This document shows positions 34,160 through 47,469 of a stretch of 64,000 nucleotides of DNA, one piece after another. Origin of the DNA: Symsagittifera roscoffensis (Eukaryota; Xenacoelomorpha; Acoela; Convolutidae); contig NC_087064.1 of assembly GCF_963678635.1 (NCBI RefSeq), forward strand, positions 79,764,316 to 79,828,315, given 5' to 3'. The notes beneath the pieces are model-generated. The model saw only the letters and a program-made list of their open reading frames with translations, made no database searches and was not told the DNA's origin. The stretch's first letter is position 1; every line of letters begins with the position of its first letter. The position numbers and the translations under genes were made by a program.

Positions 34160-34392
34160 ATCTGCTCATCTCTTTTTGTTGGAACGTACAAGCCCTTGCA
34201 AGCGGACACTGAAAGGCCTAAAAAGGAAACTTAACTCTCAGGTACCACAGTGTATCCTGGAAATGAATTGATTGCTGCTGTAAGCGAGTTTTCTACGCAA
34301 GTAATACAACTCTCCCATGAAATTTTTGCCACCATTTTTGGCTTGTTGAGCAAGTACGCAGCTGACCGTTTAATTTGCTTCAGTTATTGTTT
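34160..34392 (+). repeat. Array-family copy split by LTR element B (left part)
   Basis: GCTGCTGTAAGCGAGTTTTCTAC and TGTTGAGCAAGTACGCAGC match the 3' part of the units. The copy stops at GTTT (34389-34392) and continues at 52558 with CGTCGGAATTGAGTATTATTTG, matching AGTCGGGTTTGATAATTTTTTG of 24375. This reconstructs the pre-insertion site. Confidence 0.75.
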
Positions 34393-34802
34393 TGAGTTAG
34401 AACCGATGTGGTTAACTCATAGAGTAATTTCGGATAGGGTACACCGTCTGCTCGTCACGCTATCTTATTTTCGGCCGGATAGATTCGTGCAACTTCTTAG
34501 TCTAATACCGATCCTAATCTTACTCTTATACTTACTAGTCTCAGGGTGTTTAACTAGTCTCTGCTAGGCTCAATAGATCTAGGGTATACTGGTTTGTTGC
34601 GGCTGCTGAAGTTCTCTTGGAGAGGCAACTAATTTCTAAGTTAAATTTAAATCTCTCTGGTGCTGAAATTACAAGTAATTTCAGCACTTACAAATAAGTG
34701 GGTTGTTAGTTAGATGGATCATGATTGGTTAATATTAAATACTTTACAGTGGTAAAATATCTAATTTATCCAATCATAAGATATAGTTTAGATCAGGTTT
34801 TA
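34393..34802 (-). repeat. 3' LTR of copy B (410 bp)
   Basis: On the - strand it starts TAAAACCTGATC (TG changed to TA) and ends CTAACTCA. It differs from the 5' LTR at few positions. Confidence 0.93.
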
Positions 34803-36391
34803 CCCATCCGGGTTTTACAGAGTTTTTTAGAATTATCTTTCTGCAATTCAAAGGATGGATGATGGACGTTGGTATTTGGCGAACATCGTATTCTTGTCCG
34901 GTTTCTCTTGTTAGAGAAGTTCCAGGACGCTGCAGTTAGGGACATCAATCGCTGTGTGTTCTTGTGACAACGACTGTGTTTCCCAACGAAATCAATCTGA
35001 TTTCAGAATGGTTTGCTATGACGGGTTTTTCTGTTTTATGTAGAGAACTTGTTTGTGTTCGACCTCGTCTGGGAATGGCGTGGAGGTTGTGCGTGGAGGA
35101 GATGCCTTGTAACTCGGATCTGTACGCATACTAGGTGGTCATTGGTCTAGTTCAATGAAGTCCTTTTCTGCGAAGTCAAGTCGTACTCTAAATCCTTTGA
35201 GTTGTGATTGTGGACGGCATATTGGTTGTGGTTGACCATTCTTTTTCGAGTGTAGTGGGGTCATTTTGTCTTTGGATGTTCGTCTTTGTTGTTGTATGCT
35301 GATCTATATACTGCAAAGTATAATTTACATTTTATAAAATTTTTATTAGCTCAGTTTTTGAATTATGATTTTAGTTAGTTGTTTTCACAAAAGCATTTTG
35401 TTTTAGTTCGGTTATTTTGAAGAGTTACTCACCCTTGAGTACCTCTTATTAAAAATAGAAGTGTGGTCACAAAGCGTGGATGTAATGCGGTGGGTTAGGC
35501 CGGCTATAGAGCATGCTCAGGACGTCCTTTCTGGTGGGTTAGGCCAGGAATGTGAGTATGATTTCGTGCGGTTTCTGTGAGAGGTCCTGTTATGTGATAA
35601 CGTTTTATAATGGGTTTATGGTGGTCTTTCTTATGTTCCGTTGGTTGTGTCCTTTTTTCAAAAATCAAATTGTTTTTGTTATGGGTTTGTCTTTCGACTT
35701 TTTTGTGTTTTATTATTTCTTTCTTAGACTTTATAATAGTCTTCAAAAGAATAAATTATCCAGTTTTAAACTGGGTTAATCCGGTTTGGGTACCGTTGGT
35801 TTTCTTTTCTTAGTCATGCTGTTATTTTATGATTTGTGGTGTTTAGTAAGCTGCGTTGGTTAGTTTGGTTTAGTATATAATTCCTTTCCAACCGGGTTAA
35901 AGGAAAGTTTGAAACTTGTTATCGTGTGTTAGAGTTGTTGAGTGTGAAAACTTGAAACTGAAATTCATTATTTAAACAATTCTTCGTGGGCGAGTTGTGC
36001 GAGTTTGGATAGAATTCTTGTGCGAGTGAATGAAAATATCAAAAGGTTAGTACTGCATTTTCATTTTATCAATTTACTACATAGAATTTTAATTTTACTG
36101 CTAGTTTGGGGAAAAGTTAAGTTACAAATTTTCATCATTATTAAATTTACTGCTTTTGGGGAAACAATTTATAAATTAATTTACTACATTGGTATGAATT
36201 TTATTATATTTATCTAGTGCAAAATATTAATAGAGTTTAGAAGAATTTTAACAAGTTTTTTATTTTTTATTTTTCTTTTCTGTTTTTTGCAGATGATCGT
36301 GGGATGAAGACTAAAAATCTAAATGAGACATGAATAAAGAATGGTTAGTATTAATTTAATTTTAGTAGTGAAGAAAATGTATAATTTATAC
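34803..36391 (-). other. 3' non-coding region of copy B, with PPT and putative intron
   Basis: It is collinear with 8178-9743 of copy A. PPT-like sequence is at 34803-34817. The putative intron runs from 36395 to 36017 on the - strand (GTAAGT; TACTAAC; AG), 379 bp. A Lys/Arg-rich frame of 80 codons lies at 35504-35746; in copy A it is broken, so I do not call a gene. Confidence 0.6.
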
Positions 36392-38199
36392 TTACGTGTT
36401 AGTCGTCGGGGAAAAACCGTGGGGGAAAATGTCGTGTATCATGTCGGAATTTGTTAGTAATTTTGCTAGTATGCGAATGATGTTTTTAGTTTGAAACAGT
36501 GGCCAAAGCAATTGAAGTGCTTTAATAGTTTTTAGTTCTTCGGTGCCAACTGCAAACTCATAAGGTGTGTTTTGAATGAGATTATATTTTTTGTGATTGT
36601 ATTTAGTATTATGGATGAATTCTAATATAGGGATTTCTATAGGTTGGATAAATTCATGTGGGATAAGGAAGGGTCTGGATTCTTCGGCATTAAAGGTCTT
36701 CGTGATGGGACAAAATTTATACATTTGTGTTATTGGGTCATAATTGCGGAAGATGCCGTGGAGGTTAGTATCTTTGATGCAATATGTGAAATTTAGAAAA
36801 AATGGCGAAGTGTACTTTGAATTAAGAAACTGAAAACGATTTCGTGGTTGTCTTGGTGCAGATCAAAATGATTTTGTATGAAGCGATAATATGTATATGT
36901 GTGGGTTTGTTTAGTGCGTAACATAATGTCGTGTGAGCAGTGCAAATCGCGTTCATGTGGTGCAAGGAAGTGGAAGGTTAGTGAAAATAATTGAAACTTT
37001 TCTTTAAAACTTTCGTAAGCTTGCATGTCAGTGAGTGCTTCAGAAATGATGTGATCATATTTTCGATCAAATATATTGAGTGTAAATACATATGGTGTTT
37101 TGATGAAAAAGTTTTCTGTTAGTTGTGGATTAGCGAAGCGGTCGTCATCTAAAAATTGATCTTGGTTAGTTCGGATGATATTATGGTCGTAATATTCTAG
37201 TGTAAATTCATTAGCTCGGGGTGCAGTGAGTGTTTTTAGTGATTTTTTATATCCTATATAAGTAAATTGTCTATGTGTTAGTGGTGTGGTGAGTCGATAT
37301 AGCATATCGTTATTTCTTTCTATATCGTTATGAGTATTAGCTAAGGGTAGGCAAAGGGGGTTAGTAAAATGATAATAGGTTGTCCAATGAAGTGTAGGCA
37401 TTAAAACATGTTCATCTACAAAACTACGTGTGTCGTTAGTGTCGTGAGGTGTGTTTAAAGTATATTGTGGAAATGAAGGTAGGGTGCTTGCTAGGAAATC
37501 TTTCGTGTTAGTGTGATGTGGATGATTAATATATTCACGGGCTGTTCCTGGTTTGGTCGGGAATGGATGGTTTGGGAATTTTCTTTTAAAAGTGCGATAA
37601 GCTCTATTAGTGCTATTTGATGATTCGGTGGATGTGGATGATTGTGCTAATGAGGCATTATAAGCTGAAGAGGGTGTAGGAGTAGGTGGATTTGAGGATT
37701 CTATTGTGGATGAAATTTGATTTAGAGTGAGGGTGTTAGGGTGTATTAGCTGTTGTTGTAGGGTGATAAAATTATCGAGTTCTTGGGAGATTTGGGGAAT
37801 ATCTGGAGAATTGGATGATCGGTCTGAAAAAAATGAAGAGTAGGTTGGGGTTACTTGTGAAGCATAGGAGGGGGTAGAAATGGACGGGAGTGGGTTATTT
37901 GGTGGGATTGGTTGAAAAGGGGGTTTTGAAAAAACTGAGGAGTTGCTTTGAAAATTATTGGATGGAGATGGTTCGGAGTCTGCAAATTCATCAGGGGTTT
38001 CTATATTAGGGTTATTGAGTTGTGAAATGGAGTATAAAACTGAAGTATCTGAATTAGTGTCTGAATTCATGCTTGATGTGATATTACTAGTTGGGAAATC
38101 GGGTGGCGGGAAAGAAAAAAGTGGGATTATTGTAATTGGAGTGTTGAGGTTGGTTGGGTGGGAATTTGATCGGTGTAGGGATCCAAGTTGTCGGCTCAT
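36392..38199 (-). pseudogene. ORFX, copy B, broken by a frameshift
   Basis: The N-terminal frame is 38199-36793 (468 codons, MSRQLGSLHRS start) and the C-terminal frame 36724-36392. A frameshift lies near 36.78-36.80 kb. Ser/Thr/Pro/Asn-rich first 200 residues and an aromatic-rich remainder, as in copy A. The start ATG overlaps the env TGA (ATGA). Confidence 0.85.
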
Positions 38200-40578
38200 T
38201 GTGAGCTAAAAAAATTATTATTTTGAGACTGAAAAGCGGTGGTATGGGGTTGTTCGATAATTTGTTCATATGTATTTTCATCTTGTGAATGATGTGTCAT
38301 TATATGCTGTATGGGACTTTGCGATATGGTTGGTCTAAAATTTGGATTATGTGTTATTGCTAAGTTTCGGAAATTTTGTGGGAGTAAGGACAATGGATGG
38401 TTATGTGGTAGGGGTGGCAACTGTGGTGCTGTAGGCGTTACTTCTATAATATTATGTTCTTCGTCGTATGTGTTCTGTCTTGTCGCTATTTTTGTGTTAT
38501 ATTCTTTTATTTGTGCGTCTAGAAGGATTTTGTTTATCGATGATGAAAAAATTCCAAAAAATTCTGCAAATAATATGCGTGCTACACTTGCTTGTCTATT
38601 TACTTGTGTGTGTATAGCACATGTGTTATAGATTCCTTTTAAAAGTGAAAAAAGAAATCCTATAAAGTGTTTATCGTGCGTAACATCCATCTTATACATT
38701 GCGTTTAAAATAGTTAATTTTTCTAAGATGTAATAGGGCCATCCTAGAAAATCGAGAATTTCATTTTTTAGTGTAACAAAGCTAAAAATATTTATAGATG
38801 AAATATCTTGTGGTCTGTATTTTTCACCGTTTAGATATATATAGTCTTTAATGTCTTTAAAATATCCGCTATAATCTTGTGTATAGATATCTGCAAATCC
38901 TGCGGTTTCGGCAAGTTTGCGTAAGTTTTGAACAATTGATTGTCTTTGTATAGTGTCCATTTGTGTTAATAATTCCTGGAATTGTTGTGTTCTAATGTGA
39001 TGTTGGATATCGGATTTTGAATATATTTCAATTGATTGTAAATCGATATTTGGGTTTCGAGCAATGGCTCTAATGCTTTCGGGTGAAAAGTTTTTGAGTG
39101 ATTGCATTAATGTGGGGTATGGGGTAAGAAGATAATATTTATCTTCATCAGGGTTCAATTGTACTACATTGTGGCTATTTTCTGATCCACATGGGACTGC
39201 GGTATCCCAAAAATATGTTCGTCTTGAAAGTGTGTCAACAAAATGTACTTTATTTTTATAAAAGATAGGGATTCTTTTATAGCATCTTTTGTCTTCAAAA
39301 ACATATAGTGGTGATACTTTTTTGGTAAAAGTATAAAACCATAAAATATTTCCTTCGTAGTCTAGAAAGTTTGATCTGTTTCCTGATAATAAATATCCTG
39401 CGTAGGGTATTTTTAATACTGCTAGTGCAAGTGATTGTAGGATTTGTGTCCGTTCTAATTCGCATCGTTGGTGAAGTGTTTCTAATTCAGAGAGTGACAT
39501 TTCCTGAAAAACTCGACTAATTGTGTAGTCTAATTTCATATCTAAGTGAATATCATAGTGGATATTACCAAAATAAGTATTATTCATTAGTGATAGTTCT
39601 TGTAAACGTGTGCTTCTAGTGTCATGTGGCTTTAGATGTCCACCAGGTTGACCATTACTTTTTTGAAAGTTAACTGGTATATATGATGTTCCTTCGTTTA
39701 AAGGATGACCTGTGGCATAAGGGTCAATTTTTATTTTTCCAGTTGTCATGTCGAAACCTTTTTCGTATTCAACTAATATTTCAGAATATTGTGTTTTGTG
39801 AAGTGGGTTTCTGTATTTGCATGCGAGTTGTGTTCCTTGATAGATCATTGTGTTATCAGATAAATCTCGGGTGAGTTGTATTTTTTTCGAGTTGTATTTT
39901 CCAATCGAAAAACATTATTTCTTGATATCCTCTATTTTTTGTGTCTGCTTTGCAATTTGATGAATTATTGATACCAATGTGTGGTATCCAGTGCTTATCG
40001 TGTATGTCATAAGTTAATCTTCCGTGTGCGCCGTTGTGTGGGTATTTTTCATCTAATTTTATATGTCCTTGATATCTTTCAAGTTCTGCTTGATGTACAG
40101 AATCGGCAAAGACTTGAAAATATACTAATTTTCTGTCGGTGTTTTTATTTCTTGTGATATTTAGTCTGAGTAGCTCGTTTTTGCAATCATTGGGATTTAG
40201 ATGCAAAAGTCTTTCTAAATTACTTTGGTAGAATGATTCGTGGTCAAGTCGGTTTTTATTTCTTTTTGAGACTTGTGAACAATGTACTTTCTTTTCGGAA
40301 AATGTTGCTGTAATTTTATATCCTATAACTGTTGTTGCTCGGGCTTTTGAATAGCGTGTCGCTATTACATTTGTAGTTTCTATAGCTTGTGGTTCTGTTT
40401 CGCATTGTGATACTTGATTTATTGCATATTTGTGTAGTGTTTTTTGTTCATTTTCTTCACAATCGTAATGTGTTACGAATAAGTCTTGAGGTCCTGTGCG
40501 GGGAGAAGGATTTATGTTCTGATCGGAGATTATTATAAAAAGGAGTTGGAGAAAAATCAATATTTTTAGAATATACAT
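38196..40578 (-). pseudogene. env: Envelope-like glycoprotein ORF (copy B), broken
   Basis: The start at 40578 (MYILKILIFLQLLF) gives a clear signal-peptide-like segment that overlaps the end of the TM/PST ORF. The first frame ends at 39856; the second runs 39848-38196. Between them there is a 1-nt frameshift and an internal loss of about 270 bp relative to copy A at a repeated TATCAAG string, which removed the Cys/Trp-containing block. C-terminal hydrophobic segments (near 38640-38560) and a polar Asn/Pro-rich tail match copy A. The gene arrangement and the features fit an envelope protein; family not established. Confidence 0.75.
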
Positions 40579-41860
40579 GTGTAGGATAATCCTGAGTACG
40601 GGTTATAAAATGTTATGTAGCCAATTGTCTTTTTGGTATATCTGTCGTATTTATATATTACTTCAGTTGTTATAAATGGTGGTGGTAGCGATTGAGCTGT
40701 TATATTTGGTGGGTTTAATGGGTAAGGATTTTGAGCAATGTTGTTTAGTTTAACCGTGATTTCAAATTTTAATTGTAGACTATTTTGTTGGAGTATTTGG
40801 ATGTTATGATCACGAATGTCCTCGTGGATATCTTGTCTGTATAGTAATCTATTAAGTGCCCAGTTGTGAAGTCGGTTACTTTCTGGGTGTTGTCCAAATA
40901 ATGGTGGGAGTGCTGTGAATGTATTCCAGTCTAATCCTAAAGGGATATTTGTTGATGATTGTTCTCGATATCTAGCGTCGAGGTTATTTGGGAAATTAAA
41001 AGGAAAAGGCGTCGGTGAAAACTGGCTTATTGATGGTGTTGATGGTAGTGATAATGTTTCTGGTAGTGATGATGATGTTGTTGTATCAGTAGAAATATCT
41101 ATTGGATCATTTATTAAATTTGGTTCACCTTGTGTGAATGATTGTGTTGTCCAATATGGTAGTCGTGATGTTTGGTTTGGGGGGTTAAAGGGATTTTCAC
41201 GTATTTGGTCAGATGTTGGGGTTGAACCTAAGTAATCTGAGGGTAGACTTGAGGTGCTACGTTGTGAAAGAAGTGTAGGGGTTTTTGGCAATATGTTAGT
41301 TGGGTTTTCTGGAATACTTGGTGATGGGGATTGGGGTATATTAAAATTAACTCGGGGAGTCTGAGAGTTTCTATTTCGTCGTGGATGTATAATTTGTCTG
41401 TTTATTTCAACTGTATTTTGGTTTTGACTAAGATGTCTGATTCTACTTAAGTCTTGTGGTAGTGGGGCGTACAAATTATGTGTTGGTTCACTTAGAGGTG
41501 CCTGTCGCTGAACTGGTTCTAGTGGTTCAGATAAGCGAGCGTGTCGTTCTTCAAAAGTATATGGGTTATCTTGGAAAGAAATTCGTGTAGATGTTTGGGG
41601 ATTTTGGGTAGTTGTGGGTATTGTCGGGTTTTCTTGGGATGTTGTCGGTGAAGACTGACTGTGTGATTGTTGGTTAGCGAAAATTTATGTTTATTGTAGT
41701 ATTCTTCTAGGAAAAGAATTAGAAGGATTGTTGCTAGGGCGAATGTTATGATTGCCTTCTTTATACATTTGCATATTGTCAATATGAGAGATGATAAAAA
41801 TGTTATAAAAATTACAAATAGTAAAAAATTATCTGTTCTACTATAAATGGTTCGTATCAT
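40566..41860 (-). pseudogene. ORF with two membrane segments and a Pro/Ser/Thr-rich part (TM/PST), frameshifted
   Basis: The first frame (41860-41519) begins MIRTIYSRTDNFLLFVIFIT with two hydrophobic segments (about residues 12-30 and 36-51). At about 41680 the reading continues sensibly in another frame (SSPTTSQENPTIPTTTQNP) that is open to 40566. I therefore read them as one protein of about 430 residues broken by a frameshift; two overlapping ORFs is the alternative. The middle is Pro/Ser/Thr-rich; the last 100 residues are conserved with copy A. No family recognised. The membrane start and mucin-like middle suggest a surface protein partnering the env-like protein; that is inference. Confidence 0.65.
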
Positions 41861-42792
41861 TCAAATGAATTTTGGGTTTTCGTACCTGTGAATATGGTCA
41901 ATGGCTCGGGAAAGTTGGAGATATATTTCGAATATGGAATAGAAAATTTAAAAAATATTGCAAAAAATGATTAGGATTATTACAAAAGCTTCAAAAGTAT
42001 CAAAAGGAAATATGAATAGAAATTTAAATATTGTTAAAAAGTTTATGAAAATGTTGAAAAATATGTTGACTGATCGAGAGAAGAGCATTTAAGAAATGGT
42101 TTCTTAATCGAATATTTTTTGTTGTTTGAGGCAATTTTCAAGTGTGGTCGAATTATTTATTGGTTTTTTGACAAGTGGGTTGAGTTTTGTGAAAAGTTGT
42201 TGGGGGCGAATTTTATCGTGTTTGGGAGGTCTTCTTTTACTTTATTTTTATTTGTCAAGTGATCTGGGGTATTTTTGAGATTTTTGTACTTTAGGCTAAT
42301 TCAATATGGTCGTTCTTTTACTTTAGGCTAACTTAACATTTTTGTTTGGGGGGGTTTTGAGGTCTGAGTTGGGAAAATATTGTTGATTTTTGCGTTATTA
42401 GATAAGGGAGGGTTATGATATTATAGTGGTATTTATTTTAGTTGTCAAGTTTGAGTGGTTTGCTTATTTTTGAACTCGAGGTTGTAAAGTTATAGTTATA
42501 GATATGGAGTTTAATATCTTTCGTCTAATTGGTTTGTGTTAGAGTTATAGAAGGTGACGGATTGAATGAATCCTATTGGTTAATTTTGAACTAGAATCGC
42601 TGCGTGTTTGTCAGCATATTATTTTGAAAAATGAAAGTTCAAAATGTTTCAGAGGTGCAAAGATTTGTAATTTTAAAATAAAAGCTGTTTTTGAAATTCA
42701 ACTTTCTTTAATATTTTAGATTGTGGAATGAATGTTTTGTAGTTTTTGCGTGGTTGATTTCTAAGTCGTGATGACTCTATATGTTCTGATTT
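41861..42792 (-). other. Spacer between pol and the TM/PST ORF in copy B
   Basis: No ORF is seen. The strand is A/C-rich like the rest of the element. Copy A has the first part only, owing to its deletion. A splice acceptor for downstream ORFs could lie here but I cannot fix one. Confidence 0.5.
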
Positions 42793-44869
42793 CTAGACTT
42801 GTTTTTGGGGTATAATTTTTTCTGTCATTTTTCTATTTTTTCTTTCTTTTTGAGGTAATTCTTGATCTAGCTTTTTTGTATTGTTTTTGGTTGTAGTTGA
42901 TTTTTTATTTTGTTTTTCAAGGTGAATGTCATTTTGTTTATTTACTTCATTTTCCGTATGTGGGTTATTTTGAATAACTTTTAAACCTGTGAAAGAATAT
43001 ATTTGAGTTAGTTCGCGTAGTGCGTATTCTTTTGGGTAATAAGGTAATATATTGTTTCGATGTTGAACAATTTCTTTTTGGTCTGAATCGGTGATTTTAT
43101 ATGTTACATCAAAGGGTTTGGCGATTATTTGGTATGGTCCTTTACGAAGGTGTTGTAGGTTTTTAGAAATTCCTTTTTGTGTATTAAAATTAGGTATTAG
43201 GACAAATGTTCCAATTTTTAAATCGGAGGCTGGTGTAAAGCGTGAATTTATTTGTTCGTTAATGTTTTGCCTTTGTAACAACTTTTTTGTTACTTTTTTG
43301 GTAAATTTCATTGTGTTTTTTATCTCTATTTAAAATCCATTCGGTGTGTGTACCGGAGGCTAATTTAAGGATTTGTGGGTGATGAAAATGATCTTCATCA
43401 TGTGTGTGTAAGAATAGGTTATAACAAATTGAGTCTTTATTCGGTTGACAATAACCTTGTGCATTTTTATGAGAGTTTGCTGTAAACATAATTGTTTTAC
43501 GTGGCTTTTGATTAAAAACCATTTCGTATGGTGATATTCCTAGAGTTGTCGTGATTTGTGAATTATATGCTAAGGGAAATAATTTTACATCTGCTGACCA
43601 TTCGATGTATCTTGTATCATTTCCATTTATGATACATCTAAGATATTCTTGTAGTGAACGGTTCATACCTTCGACTAAACCGTTTGTCCAAGGTGCATGA
43701 GATGTACGCGGTTTGTGATTAATGTTATATAAATGACATAGTGTGATGATTTCATTATTTATGAATTCTGTACCGTTGTCTGTAACTAAAATTTCGGGTA
43801 ATCCGAACTTGGCTATCCAGTGTTCATAAAGTGTTGTGTAAGCGTAATAAGAGTTACAATGTGGTACTGGGTTAAGTGCTACATAATGTGTAAATGCGTC
43901 AACAATTACCATAATGTAGGAGTTTCCTTCAGAGGATGGTGAAATTGGTCCTTTTGTATCGAATGAAATACGATGGTTAAAATATAAACTTTGTCCTTTA
44001 AAATCTTGTTTTTGTGCTATTTGTTTTTGATTTCGATAAGGTTTATTTAGCTGACATACTATACAATCATTGCATAGTACTTTTATCCAAATTAGTGCAT
44101 TTGGGAAATAAAAATTTTGTATGAAATTTGAATAAGTTTTCTCTGATCCAGAGTGTCCTTTAATGTTTTGTTTATGTGAAATGTTAAAAGCTATGAGAAT
44201 CATACTTAAAGGGAGACAGGGAACTGTAGATTCATTTAATTGTTATTCTAGAAGGTCTGTGTTTTCATTTATTGTTGTATTATTAAATTTTCGAAAATAT
44301 CGGAGGAGTGTTTTATTTCCTAAAATTGTGGTATCAGTTTTTGATGGTTTTGTTTTATGTTTGTGCCATGATTTGAGTTGTCTAATTACTGGGTCAAGAT
44401 TTTGATATTGTTTTTCAAGGTATTAATTGTATTTTTATCTGTTGGGTGGAGAAAAATGTTTTCAATTTCTGATTTAGATAAAGGAATTGTGTCAAGTGGG
44501 TCATGGAGGTCAAAAACTTGATTTATTGTGTATTTTGAATCATTTGTTTGTGGGCCTGACAAATTTATTTTATCAGTTAAATTTTCTTTTTCAACTAACG
44601 GGAAAAGGTCTTTTTTATGCGAGTGTTGTTTTACTCGTTTTTGTTGGGTGATTTTTTTTATCCATTGGGAGTATGGAATTGGTTTGAAAGTTGATGCTCC
44701 AAGTAGATCAACTTCGTAGTGGTTATCTGGGCAATCTAAGTAAAGTGGGAAGTGTTGTAGGCTATTTATCTGTGAGTATTCAATGTCAGTTTTTACTGCA
44801 TATTTGCATTCTAGTCGGGGTGATGTTTCGTCTTTTGCCAAATAAAATTTTATATTTTTGGGTATTTCA
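42793..44869 (-). pseudogene. pol: Integrase of copy B, frameshifted
   Basis: The frame 44203-43259 holds the HHCC finger (HSGSEKTY preceded by His, then NDCIVCQLNK) and the DDE core: SFDTKGPISP, VTDNGTEF and GLVEGMNRSLQ supply the three acidic residues. A frameshift near 43.30 kb leads into 43311-42793 with the KGPYQI (GPY/F) C-terminal domain and a Lys-rich tail, closed early by TAG relative to copy A. The linker from RNase H lies at 45099-44386. Catalytic residues are present, but the frame is broken in two places. Confidence 0.88.
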
Positions 44870-46229
44870 ACTGTAGTTTTTCGTGTAAGTAATTCAGGTG
44901 GTGTATTTCGACTTAATGTATCTGGTAATGCAAGATTCTTTCCTGCTGTCCAGACTATATGTAAATTTGGAAATTTCATTAGAATTAATTGAAATCTGTA
45001 AACTCGGTGGTTTGGATTTGACTTCTGTGTAAAGAGAAAAATGATTATCAGAAATTCATATTCTGTAAGTGTATAAATTATAGCTGTACATTCTCTCATT
45101 AAAGTTGAGAGTCGCTGAATTAAGGTTCATTTTATTTGTACCATTGTGTGATTGTAATAATGCTGCGCCGATGCCAAAATTTGAAGCATCGCACATTGCA
45201 TAGAATGGTTGATTTGGATCTGGAATGGTGTTTGAAATTTGTTCAGTTAAAAGTTTTTTAATTTCTTCAAATCGTGTTTGATGTTCAGTATTCTATTCAA
45301 AATTATTTTGTTGTCTGAGGATATTATAGAATGGTCTTAAATATAATTAAATTTGATAAACGTATTTGCTTAAGAAATTTAACATTCCAAGGAATTCTTG
45401 GATTTTCTTTTTGTGGTTGAAGTTTTTGAATAGCATCAATGCGTGATTTTAATGGAGTGATTGTGTTTCTTTCTATATTATGTCCTAAAAATTTAACTCG
45501 TGTTAAAAAGAAGCGTGATTTATTGGGGGCGGCCTTCAGATTTACGTTCTGAAGTATTTTATGATAGTGTTCTAAAACTGTAAACATTTCGTCTTTTGTC
45601 TGTGATTGCATAAAAACATCGTCTAAATAGGTGATTGCGTTTTTCTTAAGTATTAGTTGTCTAAAAATTTTGCTCATAAAAGCTGAAAATGCTGCTGGTC
45701 CTATGGATATTCCATAGAATAGGCGGTTGAATTCATATTGTTGATTTCCAATAACAAATTGTGTTAAACGTCGTGATTGTTCATCTAGTGGCATTTGATT
45801 GTATGCGCTATTCATATCTGCGGTTGTGAAGTATTTTCCGTTTATTTTTGTTAAAATAACTTGTATTGGTTCAATAGGCCAATTGCATTTTGATTCGTCT
45901 ATTAGTGAATTGAGATATCTAGCGTTTAAAACTATTTTTAATGATTCTCCTTTTGCTAGGATGATAACAGGGTTAATAAATGTGTTACCTTTTGGTTGTT
46001 CTTCTTTGTTTACCGGTGAGATAATTTTGTATTGCTCTAAAATATCGAGTAATCTGTATACTTTGTCGTGTAAAGGAATTGGTAGTTAACTTGCTCTTTG
46101 TTTTTTGAAAACTGCGTCAGGTTTTAACGGAAGATGTAGTGATAAACTGATTTTTCCAACATCAAATTTTGATGTTGCATAAACTGATGAATATTTTATT
46201 AGCTGTTTAGCTAACTTATCAAATTTGTG
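44870..46229 (-). pseudogene. pol: Reverse transcriptase and RNase H of copy B, broken
   Basis: RT text starts near 46229 (KYSSVYATSKFDVGKIS). A TAA at 46088-46086 interrupts it. The frame 45815-45324 has TADMNSAYNQM just upstream and YLDDVF for the catalytic Asp pair. An 8-nt loss near 45.41 kb shifts the frame and a TGG to TAG change follows. RNase H begins near 45.22 kb (CDASNFGIGAALL) but has lost about 35 bp and, further on, the GSKHPTVLFTDHK segment with a catalytic Asp. Confidence 0.88.
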
Positions 46230-47469
46230 TTATTTGTGAATGTTGGAAGTTAAACATTGTTAAAAACTTCTGTTGATCTTCTGTATAGTTGGTTATGTTG
46301 AATGTAGGTTTGAAATATGGGGTTTTTGTGAATAATCTGTATTTTTTTTCATTACTTATTATATTATTTATAGATAGTTCTTCGTTAAGAATTGTGGATT
46401 GACAAATATCTAATAATTGGAGTATATTATTTACGCGGTATGCTTTTTCATGTACTGGTGATATTGTGGCGTTTCTTTAGCAATATCCTAAAAGTCCTAA
46501 GGGTAATGTTACTTGATACGGTGTATTGTTATACACATGTAACGAAATGATGTCTGAATTCGTATTTTTCAAATATTTTATAGATGAAATCGTGATTTTG
46601 AAAAACTTATGGATAGGTTTGAGTTCAAAGTCTGACATAAAGAGTTGTTGTTTATTTTGATTTTTATCATATTGGTGAACTTGTTTTATTGAAAAGTTAT
46701 ATATATTTCCTGATAGTGGTTTCAGGTGTTTCCGTTGTTGAATATAAATTGGGTAAAATTTTGAAAAGAATGGTGGTTGTTTATTTAATCTTTGAAAAAA
46801 TGTTAGAGCTGTATCTTTGGTTTTTGTGTACTTATCTTTGATTAGTATTTTACTATTCAAGATGTTGATTGTTGGTATATATTTCGAGATAAATGGTATG
46901 CCAATGATATTGTGTTTAATATATGTGATATGAAATGTTTGTTTAAATGGCTTGTTTAGAATTTTATTTTGCTCCATTGTTCTTGTGGGGAGAAGGAATA
47001 ATTGAACTTTTCCATAATTTACTAATGTTGATCCTTGTGCTGTTGCTAGTTTACTAGAGGTTGCAAGAGGCGTTAATTTTGGGTGTAATCTTTTGATTTC
47101 ACTCCATGTGGGAATGTTAATTATGTTCGATTCTGCTCTTGAATCAGTTAAAAAATCAATTTCAAGGTCTGGTGGTTGAAATTCTTTGTTTTTTGGACTT
47201 TCTAAAAGAAATGGTATTGTCCAAATTTTTTCTTTGGGTTGTTCTTTTTGTACATTTTGGTAAATATGATTTGTATTTAAGCATTTTGTTTTGTCAGTTT
47301 CATTGGGTTTATTTACGGTGTTGATTTTGTTTACTTCTTGTGCAGTTTGTGTAGTATTGATGGGTTCAATATAACAATTGTGAAGAAGTTCCAATTGATT
47401 TTCATATATATGTGATGTAAAAGGTTGTTCATATATAATAGGTTCGTAGTCGTTTTTGACTGTTATCAT
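46230..47469 (-). pseudogene. pro: Retropepsin-type protease of copy B
   Basis: FLTDSRAESNIINIP corresponds to the retropepsin box D-T/S-G-A; the Gly has become Arg (a GGA to AGA type change), which would inactivate it. IIGIPFISKY further on fits the second conserved region. The frame ends at a TAA (46477-46479) and stays open after it towards RT for about 230 bases. It is in one frame with the 3' part of gag, so gag-pro was probably continuous. Confidence 0.75.

Noticed and set aside
34250-34567. 105-codon frame on the + strand
   Set aside because: It is a chance fusion of the array-family open stretch with antisense LTR sequence across the insertion point.
35552-35813. Hydrophobic antisense frames in the 3' region of copy B, similar to 8765-8983 in copy A
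   Set aside because: The A- and C-rich sense strand yields Phe/Leu/Val-rich antisense frames by composition; frames differ between copies at indels.
44163-44876. + strand frames opposite integrase and the RNase H linker
   Set aside because: Shadows of pol on the other strand.
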